From assembly GCF_019175365.1 (NCBI RefSeq), contig NZ_CP059572.1, positions 2,418,001 through 2,482,000 on the forward strand: a stretch of 64,000 bases of DNA, in the 5' to 3' direction. This document shows positions 8,692-15,727 of this stretch, piece after piece. The notes under the pieces are model-generated. The model did no database searches. It had not been told where the DNA came from and saw nothing but the letters and a program-made list of their open reading frames with translations. The DNA comes from Actinomadura graeca. Lineage in GTDB: Bacteria; Actinomycetota; Actinomycetes; Streptosporangiales; Streptosporangiaceae. Position 1 is the first letter of the stretch. The number at the start of each line of letters is the position of its first letter. Made by a program: the position numbers and the translations under genes.

Positions 8692-8717
8692 AAGTGGCCC
8701 TACCGACCAGGCCACTT
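8692..8717. promoter_or_regulatory. candidate MocR operator
   Basis: AAGTGGCC at 8692-8699 and its exact complement GGCCACTT at 8710-8717 with a 10-bp spacer sit in the 53-bp space between the divergent MocR and flavoprotein genes. Placement and symmetry fit an operator for the MocR regulator that would overlap both promoters. Confidence 0.55.
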
Positions 8718-8736
8718 CGGACCTAGCGTAACGAGC

Positions 8737-9402
8737 ATGACCTCACTGTCCGCCACCGCCCGTACCCGGCTCGGCCGCCTCCCCGACCGCGCCGCCACCG
8801 ACCGCGCCGCCCTCCACGAGATCCTCGACGAGGGCATGATCTGCCACCTCGGCGTCCTCGTGGACGGTACCCCCCGCGTGATCCCCACCTGCTACGGCCG
8901 TGCGGGTGACACCCTCTACCTCCACGGCTCCACGGGCGCGAGCAGCCTGATGGCAGGCCCGTCCCAGGAGATCTGCGTCACCGTCACCCACGTCGACGGC
9001 CTCGTCCTCGCCCGCTCCCTCTTCCACCACTCGATCAACTACCGCAGCGCCATGATCTACGGCACGCCCCGCCTCGTCACCGACGCCACCGAGAAGCTCA
9101 CCGCGCTCCGCGTCATCACCGAGGCGCTCGCCCCCGGCCAGTGGGACGTCGCCCGCGCCCCCACCCGCAAGGAGATGGCCGCCGTCGCCGTCCTCGCCCT
9201 CCCCCTGGACGAGGCGTCCGTCAAGATCCGCCAGGGCCCGCCCGGAGACGACGAGGAGGACTACGCCCTCGACGTCTGGGCGGGCGTCCTCCCCGTCCGG
9301 CAGACGTTCGGCCCGCCCGCCCCCGACCCCCGGCTCCGCCCCGGCGTCCCCGTCCCGGGCCACATCGCCCGGCTCGGTACCGAAACGGCTCCGACCTCGT
9401 AA
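8737..9402 (+). CDS. pyridoxamine 5'-phosphate oxidase family (FMN-binding split-barrel) protein
   Basis: A 221-residue protein starting at ATG 8737. It begins with an [19 protein letters not shown] segment and continues with [20 protein letters not shown] and [13 protein letters not shown], which are family marks of the FMN-binding split barrel (PNPOx-like, often annotated as flavin-nucleotide-binding). The true pyridoxamine-phosphate oxidase active site is not evident, so substrate is unknown; F420- or FMN-dependent redox work is typical of relatives. It is transcribed away from the MocR regulator and is the likely target of that PLP-sensing protein. Confidence 0.8.
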   Translation: MTSLSATARTRLGRLPDRAATDRAALHEILDEGMICHLGVLVDGTPRVIPTCYGRAGDTLYLHGSTGASSLMAGPSQEICVTVTHVDGLVLARSLFHHSINYRSAMIYGTPRLVTDATEKLTALRVITEALAPGQWDVARAPTRKEMAAVAVLALPLDEASVKIRQGPPGDDEEDYALDVWAGVLPVRQTFGPPAPDPRLRPGVPVPGHIARLGTETAPTS

Positions 9403-9455
9403 ATCGATCCAACTCGATGCCCCGCGCAGTCGTTCATGGTCGTAGGGTGAAACCC

Positions 9456-10049
9456 ATGAACGAGCGGCTGTGCTGGATTGATTGCGAGATGACCGGACTC
9501 GACCTGCGTCACGACGCGCTCATCGAGATAGCCGTGCTGGTGACCGACAGCGAACTCAACATCCTCGACGAGGGCGTGGACGTCATCATCAAACCCCCGC
9601 CCGAATCGGTCACCCAGATGACGAAGGTCGTCCGGGACATGCACACCGCGTCCGGCCTTCTGGAGGCCCTCCCGGGCGGCGTCACCCTCACCGAGGCCGA
9701 GGACATCGTCCTCAACTACGTCCGCACCCACGTCAAGGACCCCAAGAAGGCCCCCCTCTGCGGCAACTCCATCGCCACCGACCGCTCGTTCCTCGCCCGC
9801 GACATGCCGGCCCTCGACGCCCACCTCCACTACCGCATGGTGGACGTCTCGTCCATCAAGGAACTGGCCCGCCGCTGGTACCCCCGCGTCTACTTCGCCA
9901 GCCCCGAGAAGAAGGGCGGCCACCGCGCCCTCGCGGACATCACCGAGAGCATCCAGGAACTCCGCTACTACCGCGCCGCCGTCTTCGTCCCCCAGCCCGG
10001 CCCCGACTCCGAGACCGCCCGCACCCTGGCCGCGGGCATCACCGGCTGA
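9456..10049 (+). CDS. orn: oligoribonuclease
   Basis: A 197-residue DEDDh 3'-5' exoribonuclease that degrades very short RNAs, including pGpG from cyclic-di-GMP turnover, in the cytoplasm. The start is ATG 9456, where homology begins ([20 protein letters not shown]). Exo I motif is D-C-E-M-T-G-L-D, Exo II lies in the [14 protein letters not shown] region, and Exo III is [10 protein letters not shown] with the catalytic His. Length is the usual 180-200 residues. Placement just upstream of tRNA-His is common in actinobacteria. Confidence 0.95.
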   Translation: MNERLCWIDCEMTGLDLRHDALIEIAVLVTDSELNILDEGVDVIIKPPPESVTQMTKVVRDMHTASGLLEALPGGVTLTEAEDIVLNYVRTHVKDPKKAPLCGNSIATDRSFLARDMPALDAHLHYRMVDVSSIKELARRWYPRVYFASPEKKGGHRALADITESIQELRYYRAAVFVPQPGPDSETARTLAAGITG

Positions 10050-10104
10050 CCCACCCCGCGGAACCCGCTACACTACTTGGAAGCCGGGCCCCAAGCCCGG
10101 CCAC

Positions 10105-10181
10105 GGTGGGTGTAGCTCAGCTGGCAGAGCACTTGGTTGTGGTCCAAGATGTCGGGGGTTCAAGTCCCCTCACTCACCCCA
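10105..10181 (+). tRNA. tRNA-His (GTG)
   Basis: Cloverleaf readable by eye: acceptor GTGGGTG (10106-10112) pairs with CACTCAC (10171-10177) with one G-U; the anticodon loop is TTGTGGT giving anticodon GTG; the T-loop is TTCAAGT. The extra 5' G (10105) opposite C10178 is the tRNA-His hallmark G-1:C73. CCA is encoded (10179-10181). Its 3' half (10132-10183) recurs in degenerate form at 25083-25132, so it probably served as an integration site. Confidence 0.95.
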
Positions 10182-10183
10182 AG
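10132..10183 (+). repeat. att-like direct repeat, left copy (3' half of tRNA-His)
   Basis: The segment from the anticodon stem to just past CCA matches 25083-25132 in the same orientation at about 44 of 52 aligned positions by eye. The first 16 bases (CTTGGTTGTGGTCCAA) are identical and the CCCCAAG end is also shared. Using a tRNA 3' half as attB is the norm for tyrosine-integrase elements, where the copy left at the far end lacks the 5' half of the tRNA, as seen here. Confidence 0.6.
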
Positions 10184-10187
10184 CAGA

Positions 10188-10216
10188 GGGTCTGGTCACC
10201 GAGGGTGGCCGGGCCC
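10188..10216 (+). terminator. terminator-like hairpin after tRNA-His
   Basis: GGGTCTGGTCACC (10188-10200) can fold on GGTGGCCGGGCCC (10204-10216) with a GAG loop and two G-U pairs, followed by TTTCTCGTCT. It lies 7 bp after the tRNA and would end the orn-tRNA transcript. Confidence 0.6.
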
Positions 10217-10251
10217 TTTCTCGTCTCAGGACCCGTGATCGACAGTCTTCG

Positions 10252-10857
10252 GTGTCCGATTCTGGGAGCGAGCCCGTTGGGAGTGATCTTGTCGTGACGC
10301 CCCCTGAAGAATCGCTCGGCCCCTTACTCGCCGCCCCAGATCGGCTCTGGACGGCTGCCGAGGTCCTCGCCAAGCCCAGCCCTGTCCCGATCGCTCCGGG
10401 CGTCTATGGCTGGCATTTCGACGTCGCGCCATTCGCGTCCCTGCCGGCCCAGCAGTTGCTGTACGTGGGGATCGCCCCGCGCAAGATGACCTCTCGGCGT
10501 AGCCGGCAGAACCTGCGCACGCGGGTCCGCTACCACTATCGCGGCAACGCAGAGGGGTCCACGCTCCGGCGCACGCTCGGCTGCCTGCTCGGCCTCGAAC
10601 TCCGACGCGTGGGGAGCGGCAAGCGCATGACGTTCGGCAAGCTTGGCGAGCAGCAGCTCACGGCCTGGATGGCCGAGCACGCCTTCGTGTGCTGGACGCC
10701 CCACCCGGAGCCTTGGCTTTTGGAGAGCCAGCTCATCAACCAGCTTGATCTCCCTCTCAACCTGGACCAGAACAAGCACAACGCGTTCCACGCCCAGCTC
10801 ACAGAGATCAGATCAACGGCAAGGCGACTCGCCCGTGAACTGCCCATCCTGACCTGA
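10252..10857 (+). CDS. GIY-YIG nuclease family protein
   Basis: A 201-residue protein from GTG 10252 (GTG 10294 is an alternative start; no clear ribosome site decides). The GIY-YIG hallmark reads PGVYGWHF (about 50-57) then LLYVGIAP (about 70-77), followed by R-T-R-V-R-Y-H-Y and later WLLESQLINQLDLPLNLDQN, which supplies the conserved catalytic Glu and Asn. Such single-domain proteins nick or cut DNA and occur in mobile DNA, homing and repair contexts; the real role of this type is unknown. It is the first gene after tRNA-His and so the left-most gene of the candidate island. Confidence 0.75.
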   Translation: MSDSGSEPVGSDLVVTPPEESLGPLLAAPDRLWTAAEVLAKPSPVPIAPGVYGWHFDVAPFASLPAQQLLYVGIAPRKMTSRRSRQNLRTRVRYHYRGNAEGSTLRRTLGCLLGLELRRVGSGKRMTFGKLGEQQLTAWMAEHAFVCWTPHPEPWLLESQLINQLDLPLNLDQNKHNAFHAQLTEIRSTARRLARELPILT

Positions 10858-10909
10858 GCCAGCTCAGCCGCCGTCCAGACCATTGTCATGCACTGAGCTC
10901 TTTCCATCC

Positions 10910-11680
10910 TCAGTTGGTGTGATGGTGGAGCGCGAGGATTGCCTGGACGATGGCGGTCAGCCGGGCGGGTGAGCAGCGTGCGTGGCGGAGGATGTGCCAG
11001 CGTTTGAGAGCGGCGGCGCCCTGTTCGCCCAGTGCGCGGATTTTGGCGTGGTGGCGGTTGAACAGCTTGTTGCGCTTGCCGAGCTTGCGGCCCTTGCGGC
11101 GGCGGTAGGGCGTGCCGATCGCGCCGCCGGCGCCGATGTATCCCTTGTCGGCGTAGCAGGCGATCGCCCGCTGGGTGAGGGCGTCGATGATGCCGTGGAA
11201 GCGGGCGGCGGTCAGATCGTGGGTGGAGCCGGGCAGTGTGGGCGAGGCCCAGATCAGGCGGCCGTGCGGGTCGGTGAGGAACTGGACGTTCACGCTGTGC
11301 CGCCGATGCTTGCCGGAATAGAAGCGCCGGTCGTCGGCGCCTGCGAGTCGGTCGATCGGCACCAGCGTGCCGTCCAGGATGACGAACGCTTTGCGGGCCG
11401 CGATGCGCATCGCCGCACGCAGGGCGGGCGCCAGCGCGGCGAGCAGCTCGACGACCTCGGTGACGTAGCGGTGGGCGGTCGCCAGCCCCACGCCGAACGC
11501 GGCGGCCAGGGCCGGGAAGGTCTCGTTGCGGCGCAGGTGCACTAGGACCAGCAGGGCCTGGCGCTCGGACGGCAGCGCCCGCCAGCGTGAGCCGATCCGG
11601 CGGCGGTGCTCGCGGATGAGGCCGGCCACGTATCTGCGGGACGCGGGCGACAGATCCAGCGCAGCGCGATAGAACAGCAC
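10910..11680 (-). CDS. IS5-family transposase (DDE_Tnp_4 type)
   Basis: A 256-residue transposase with an N-terminal helix-turn-helix (LAAAFGVGLATAHRYVTEVV) and a DDE nuclease: FVILDGTLVPIDR (first Asp), LPGSTHDLTAARF (second Asp), IACYADKGYIGAGG (near the Glu), ending with FNRHHAKIRALGE...LKRWHIL, the HARBI1-like C-terminal signature. It appears complete, with no frameshift, so it may still be active. It catalyses cut-and-paste movement of its own element. Confidence 0.85.
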   Translation of the reverse strand: MLFYRAALDLSPASRRYVAGLIREHRRRIGSRWRALPSERQALLVLVHLRRNETFPALAAAFGVGLATAHRYVTEVVELLAALAPALRAAMRIAARKAFVILDGTLVPIDRLAGADDRRFYSGKHRRHSVNVQFLTDPHGRLIWASPTLPGSTHDLTAARFHGIIDALTQRAIACYADKGYIGAGGAIGTPYRRRKGRKLGKRNKLFNRHHAKIRALGEQGAAALKRWHILRHARCSPARLTAIVQAILALHHHTN

Positions 11681-11738
11681 TGAAGCTCCTGGTGGTGCGG
11701 TCCAGTCTTGGTCGACTCCGCAACTACCAGGAGCTTCA
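11681..11738. repeat. 13-bp perfect inverted repeat beside the IS5 transposase
   Basis: TGAAGCTCCTGGT (11681-11693) and its complement (11726-11738) with a 32-bp spacer begin at the base after the transposase start codon. It could form a large hairpin in the transposase mRNA leader, bind the transposase, or mark a subterminal repeat of the element. The stretch 11742-12110 beyond it holds no gene I can recognise. Confidence 0.6.
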
Positions 11739-12110
11739 CTACTTGACGATCACAATCGACCAACCGCATCCAGCTTGTGACCAGCCCTCCCAAGGTGGAA
11801 ACGGCTCACTCACGGGCCGCCAGCGGCGCAGGGAGCTGCCCCGAAGGCTCACGAACCTTGACGGGCGCACTAACACCCACGCCGTATCGGTGGACGAGGA
11901 CACGGAGAGCCCGGCGGGCTTCTCGGGAACAGACCACAGAGCCCCGCCTACCGGTTCAGGGGGACGACCGCGCACGGGTGAGGGTTGAAAAGAACCGCCT
12001 CCACGTCAAGAAAGGCGTTTAGATCGGGCCGTCGATGCCGTGGGCTAGCAGTCTGTACGCATCCGACATCGACCTCAGCGAACACACCTGACCATTTCTC
12101 CACGATTCTC

Positions 12111-12129
12111 GTGCAGCATGCACTAGGGT
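12111..12129 (+). promoter_or_regulatory. palindrome overlapping a -10 box, promoter of the 45-residue peptide gene
   Basis: GTGCAGCATGCAC (12111-12123) is a perfect 5-bp inverted repeat with a 3-bp spacer, followed at once by TAGGGT (12124-12129), a good actinobacterial -10 hexamer. Transcription would start near 12136, about 70 nt before the ATG at 12209. The palindrome could be a repressor or activator site. Confidence 0.45.
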
Positions 12130-12208
12130 GGAGTAACGTCTCCAACAGCCGCGTTCGCGGACTCTACTTCCTGTGTCTCGCTTGTAACCGACACGGAAGG
12201 GGGCCGCC

Positions 12209-12346
12209 ATGCGCGGCGACAGAAGGTCCGAGAGCAACGACTCCAGGACCTACTGGCGGGTACGCATCCTCCTTGAGGTGCTTAAGACTGGCCTGTGGGC
12301 CGGTTGGCGCGTCATCAGGGAGCTGCTGCCCTTCATCTCGCACTGA
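12209..12346 (+). CDS. 45-residue basic amphipathic peptide, unknown
   Basis: The peptide runs from ATG 12209 and begins MRGDRRSESNDSRTYWRVR; its second half is hydrophobic with spaced Trp, Arg and Lys (LLEVLKTGLWAGWRVIRELL) and looks like one amphipathic helix. AAGGGGG just upstream is a good ribosome site. A -10-like box lies at 12124-12129 and a perfect 13-bp hairpin follows the stop by 6 bp, so it sits in its own complete transcription unit. No family is recognised. It could be a membrane-active peptide, a toxin, a secreted or modified peptide precursor, or a small regulator. Confidence 0.55.
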   Translation: MRGDRRSESNDSRTYWRVRILLEVLKTGLWAGWRVIRELLPFISH

Positions 12347-12352
12347 GATGGC

Positions 12353-12402
12353 GGTGCCTCCCGCCCGTCCGCGCTGGGCAGCTTAGGGCGGCGGGAGGCA
12401 CC
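12353..12402 (+). terminator. hairpin terminator of the small-peptide unit
   Basis: Perfect 13-bp inverted repeat, GGTGCCTCCCGCC at 12353-12365 and its complement at 12390-12402, with a 24-nt loop, starting 6 bp after the peptide stop codon. Confidence 0.7.
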
Positions 12403-12674
12403 GAGCCAGTGAGGCAGCAACAGCACTGAGGGTGTCGCTAGCACCCCACACTCTACTTCCCTCCACACCAGAACACAGGCCAATGACGACTATTCTTAGT
12501 GTAAACAATCTATACATACACAATGTTTGCAACAAAAACTTTTCCAAAGTAAAAAGGATAGACGACATGAGCGAATACGAATAATTCAAAATGAAAGGTA
12601 ACGACTAAATCTTTAGGAAAGATTTCTCAATCTACGCAAGCCAAGTCTACTTTCTTTTCACACCCGGAGACTTC
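12403..12674. other. AT-rich block upstream of the HTH gene
   Basis: From about 12480 to 12660 the sequence drops to roughly a third G+C inside a very GC-rich genome, with runs such as AACAAAAACTTTTCCAAAG. It contains the hairpin AAATCTTT-AGG-AAAGATTT (12607-12625, 8-bp stem, 3-nt loop) and two tiny reading frames (ATG at 12567 reading MSEYE, and one at 12591 reading MKGND). It probably serves as promoter or silenced leader of the next gene and marks foreign DNA. Confidence 0.55.
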
Positions 12675-13352
12675 GTGAATATACGCTTCTTTTGGCCCGA
12701 GCCGCTCAGCGAAGAAGAGGTTGACGCACTTGGTAACCCCTGGGATGAGTACTCGCTGGACGAGAACATCGCCTTTGCTTGTCCCGAAACCCATCTGGCT
12801 CTCTTCCAGAGCGACGACGGACTCTGGATCGTCTACCGCTACCGCGATGAAGATGATGAGTCAACGGCTTGGCCCTTCGCCGGGCAGCGTGATGCGCAAC
12901 GCGCCTACCAGCACCTTGTAGTCGAAGAAGCTCGGATACATCCACGCATATGGCAAGAAGACGACGACGTGGTCGTAGTTCGGCAAGGGAGCATCAGTGG
13001 CGACTTGGAGCAGGGCTGGGCAGTCGTCTGGCGGTTGGCCGACAAGTGGGGGGCTGAGGAACATCGCCACAGGTTCGATGCCGAGACACGCGCGGCCGAC
13101 CTGCTCGATGTCTACGCCGAAGAACTCGTGCAGGACAACCTGGAAGCCAGGATCAGGGCTACTGCGCTTAGGCGCTGCGCCGCCCAGGTCCGCGCCAGCA
13201 TGTGGGAGTACCGCCTGGGCAGCTTGCTACGACAGGCTCAGAGGAAAAGTCTCCTCGGTCGCGGACGCACCGAGGTCACGACCGTCGCCTCGATCGTTGG
13301 GGTCTCGCGCGCAACCGTGCACAAGGTGCTTCGTGGAGAGCTATGGCGGTGA
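12675..13352 (+). CDS. unknown protein with C-terminal helix-turn-helix
   Basis: A 225-residue protein from GTG 12675, with GGAG at 12666-12669 as ribosome site. Residues 1-150 are acidic and Trp-rich with no family I recognise (EEEVDALGNPWDEYSLDEN, ALFQSDDGLWIVYRYRDEDD). Residues about 198-222 read TEVTTVASIVGVSRATVHKV, a clear helix-turn-helix of the kind used by LacI or resolvase-type proteins. Codon use is less GC-biased than neighbours. It lies behind the AT-rich block and its stop codon is followed within two bases by a CTAG that received an insertion sequence. A regulator acquired with the island is the best guess. Confidence 0.6.
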   Translation: MNIRFFWPEPLSEEEVDALGNPWDEYSLDENIAFACPETHLALFQSDDGLWIVYRYRDEDDESTAWPFAGQRDAQRAYQHLVVEEARIHPRIWQEDDDVVVVRQGSISGDLEQGWAVVWRLADKWGAEEHRHRFDAETRAADLLDVYAEELVQDNLEARIRATALRRCAAQVRASMWEYRLGSLLRQAQRKSLLGRGRTEVTTVASIVGVSRATVHKVLRGELWR

Positions 13353-13357
13353 CCTAG

Positions 13358-13593
13358 GTCGTGTTCGTAGTTGAGATCATGGGGGGCTGGCAGGCTACGC
13401 AGCCAGATGAGGCATCCGCACAGGTGGAGTCCTGCGAGGTAGCTTCCAGGTGTCTTGTCGTAGCGGGTGGCCAGTCCCCGCCATTGCTTGATCTTGTTGA
13501 TGCAGCGTTCGACGGTGTTGCGATCCTTGTACAAGCCGGTGTCCAGACCGACCGGACGGCCGCCGGACCGTCCCTTTTTGCGGTTGGCGGCCT
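13358..13593 (-). pseudogene. C-terminal part of an interrupted IS5-family transposase
   Basis: Reads on the minus strand as AANRKKGRSGGRPVGLDTG, then LYKDRNTVERCINKIKQWRG and LATRYDKTPGSYLAGLHL, the standard C-terminus of IS5-family transposases (E-R-C-I-N-K, A-T-R-Y-D-K). Its upstream half lies at 14528-14755; another IS inserted between them. A CTAG at 13354-13357 beside the HTH gene stop probably marks the outer end of this dead element. Confidence 0.8.
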
Positions 13594-13597
13594 AGGG

Positions 13598-14523
13598 CCT
13601 GTTTTGCGGATCTGGATCTTTGGGTTGTGGCTTGATGGTGGCCATGGTGCGGCGACATGAGCTGACCGATGCGGCCTGGGCGCCGATCGAGCCGTTGCTG
13701 CCGGTCGCTTCGGGGCCTGGTGGGCGGTGGCGTGACCACCGGCAGGTGATCAACGGGATCTTGTGGAAGGTCCGGACCGGTGCGGACTGGCGGGACGTGC
13801 CCGAACGCTATGGGCCGTGGCAGACGCTCTGCCAGCGGTTCCGCCGCTGGAGCGCGGACGGGACCTGGGAGCGGCTGCTGGCGCACGTCCAGGTCCACGA
13901 CGATGCGATCGGAACCGTGGACTGGTCGGCGGTGTGCGTGGACTCCACCATCGTGCGCGCCCACCAGCACGCCGCCGGCGCCCGCAAAAAGGGGAACGGC
14001 CGGGGACGAACCCGGCATCACCGGCAGGCGGGCAGGCACTCGGGCGGTCCCGCGGCGGACCGACCACCAAGATCCACCTGGCCTGCGACGGGCGCGGCCT
14101 GCCGCTGGCCTTCACCGCGACCGCCGGCAACATCAACGACTGCACCCGGCTGCTCGAGGTGGCCGAAGCCATCGCCATCCGCCGGACCGGGCCGGGCCGT
14201 CCGCGCACCCGGCCCGGGCACCTGATCGCCGACAAGGGCTACTCCACCCGCATCATCCGCGCCTGCCTGCGCAAGCGGCGCATCCCGCACACCATCCCCG
14301 AACGCAGCGACCAGCTCGCCGCCCGCGCCCGCCGCGGACACCGCCGCTGCGCCTTCGACCCGGACCGCTACCGCCGCCGCAACGTTGTCGAACGCTGCTT
14401 CAACCAGCTCAAACGCTTCCGCGGCCTGGCCACCCGCTACGACAAGCTCGCCGCCCACTACCGCGCCGTCGTCACCATCGCCAGCCTCATCCTCTGGCTC
14501 AACCACGATCCACAAAACAGGCC
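13598..14523 (+). mobile_element. IS5-family (IS427-type) insertion sequence, 926 bp
   Basis: Ends are inverted repeats: GGCCTGTTTTGCGGATC at the left (13598-13614) and the complement of GGCCTGTTTTGTGGATC at the right (14507-14523), one mismatch in 17. CTAG occurs directly outside both ends (13594-13597 and 14524-14527), the expected 4-bp target duplication. The element splits an older IS5 transposase lying on the minus strand. Confidence 0.9.
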
Positions 14524-14527
14524 CTAG
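13635..14527 (+). CDS. IS5-family transposase made by -1 frameshift
   Basis: Two overlapping frames make one transposase. The first starts at ATG 13635 (MVAMVRRHELTDAAWAPIEP) and covers the DUF4096-type N-terminal domain and first catalytic Asp (VCVDSTIVRAHQH). The second frame, -1 relative to the first, carries TKIHLACDGRGLPLAF, LIADKGYSTR and VVERCFNQLKRFRGLATRYD. The slip most likely happens on C-AAA-AAG at 13985-13991, as in other IS427-group elements. The stop TAG (14525-14527) lies inside the duplicated CTAG target, so the element borrows its stop codon from the insertion site. A simple frameshift mutation is the alternative. Confidence 0.85.
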
Positions 14528-14755
14528 TCGGCCTTCTCCGGGATCACCGCCTTGATATGGCGGCGGCGCAGGTAGGCGCGGTTGGCGCGGTTGGCGCGGT
14601 TGGCGCGGTTGGCGCGGTTGGCGCGGTTGGCGCGGTTGGCGCGGTTGGCGCGGGAGGAGTATGCCTTGTCGCCGGCCACCGCGCGGGGCCGGGTGCGGGG
14701 GCGACCGGCCGGGCCGCGCACTCTGATCTTGTCCAGGACCGCCACCTCCGCGCTC
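14528..14755 (-). pseudogene. central part of the interrupted IS5-family transposase
   Basis: Minus-strand reading gives SAEVAVLDKIRVRGPAG, then RAVAGDKAYSSRANRA, an expanded N-R-A repeat, and YLRRRHIKAVIPEKAD, which ends at the CTAG target of the nested IS. The continuation is at 13358-13593. Joining the halves gives GAC-TAG-GCC where family members have EKADQAAN, so a nonsense change of the Gln codon created both a stop and the CTAG used as target. The N-terminal part is missing, cut off near 14755 by IS3-type sequence. Confidence 0.8.
14576..14652 (-). repeat. 9-bp tandem repeat (N-R-A codon triplet), 8 copies
   Basis: The unit GCGCGGTTG repeats without error at a 9-bp period, with GTTG at 14581, 14590, 14599, 14608, 14617, 14626, 14635 and 14644. 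On the minus strand it adds NRA triplets to a transposase segment that normally has one (DKAYSSRANRAYLRRR). It is an in-frame microsatellite-like expansion in a dead gene. Confidence 0.9.
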
Positions 14756-15127
14756 GGCATGGCGATCGATTCCCGCGGCACCGCCGGACAGATCCCTGAC
14801 GGGATCATCCACGCAGATCACGGCACCCGGTTCACCTCATGGATCTTCACCGAACACGCACGCCGAGCCGGGCTGCTGCTCTCTCTGGGCACCGTTGGCG
14901 ACCCCTACGACAATGCCGTGGCCGAGTCGTTCTGGGCGCGCATGCAGACCGAGCTGCTCGACCGGCAACACTGGCGAACCCGCGTCGAACTCGCCAACGC
15001 GATCTTCGAGTACATCGAAGGGTTCTGCAACCGCCGCCGACGCCACTCCGCTCTGGCCTACATGAGCCCGATACAGTTCGAAACCACCCACCCGCTGAAC
15101 CTGATCTCCTCACCGGCGAGTCCGTGA
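14756..15127 (+). pseudogene. IS3-family transposase, C-terminal fragment
   Basis: Reads IIHADHGTRFTSWIFTEHA, VGDPYDNAVAESFWARMQTE and FEYIEGFCNRRRRHSALAY, the integrase-core end of IS3-family OrfB (second Asp and the catalytic Glu in AVAESF). The N-terminal two thirds are absent; sequence upstream of about 14755 belongs to a different element. It is a relic. Confidence 0.85.
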
Positions 15128-15727
15128 AACCGGGGCAACATCACCCTGCCTGCAAGAGCCGGAGGACGGCGGCTTGCCGGGTTGCTAGGTCCAGCATCGA
15201 GCGCCCTACTCTGATCGGGCTCCGTTCCGTTTGCCTTCGGTCTCTGGGGCAGCCTCCATCCTGGCCGAGGGGATAACCGAGAGCTGACTCCGGGTCCGGG
15301 TGTCGACAGATGGCCGGGATCCTGGAATCGCCGAACGGACGTGATCTCCCCGGATGGCGGCACGGACGGCCAGGTCGGCAACCTAGCCTCTGCAAGACGC
15401 CGTCGGTGATGGCGTCACGGCGCTGAATCCGCTGTACGAGCCGCTGGACCCTGTTCTGTTCGGCGATCATCTGCTGTTGCAGCCGATGGATGTCGTCTTT
15501 GAGCTGCGCGGCGCTGGCGTCGGCGCTGCGGCGGGCAGGTGCCCTCCCCATTCGAGTGCGCAGGGCTTCCAGATGCGTGGTGCGCTGGGCGAGGTCGCGG
15601 GCGGCCCCGGGCGGCCTGACGACAAGCCAACTCGTTCTGCTTCTGTACCTCCGCCAACTGCTCAGTCAAGGACATCACTCACCACAGCATTGTGTGGCTG
15701 GGACTGGGCGTGCGGGCCTTTGATGGC
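15128..15727 (-). other. 600-bp stretch with a decayed coiled-coil reading frame
   Basis: On the minus strand from 15678, MMSLTEQLAEVQKQNELACR leads, after a frame change, into AAQLKDDIHRLQQQMIAEQN and RVQRLVQRIQRRDAITDGVL (about 15420-15510). The heptad-like Leu/Gln pattern suggests a coiled-coil protein broken by a frameshift, plausibly part of a mobile element. Nothing else in the stretch is recognisable. Confidence 0.35.

Larger units (their letters stand above)
10888..11741 (-). mobile_element. IS5-family insertion sequence, ends approximate
   Basis: Encloses one full-length transposase gene. The left end (near CACTGAGCTC at 10890-10900) and right end (GTGAAGCTCC read on the minus strand near 11740) are imperfectly similar, so terminal repeats are plausible but not certain; no target duplication could be confirmed. 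An extra perfect 13-bp inverted repeat lies just outside the transposase start at 11681-11738. Confidence 0.5.

Noticed and set aside
14576..14652. Tandem repeat considered as a CRISPR array
   Set aside because: Units are 9 bp with no spacers and lie in frame in a transposase; no cas genes in the window.
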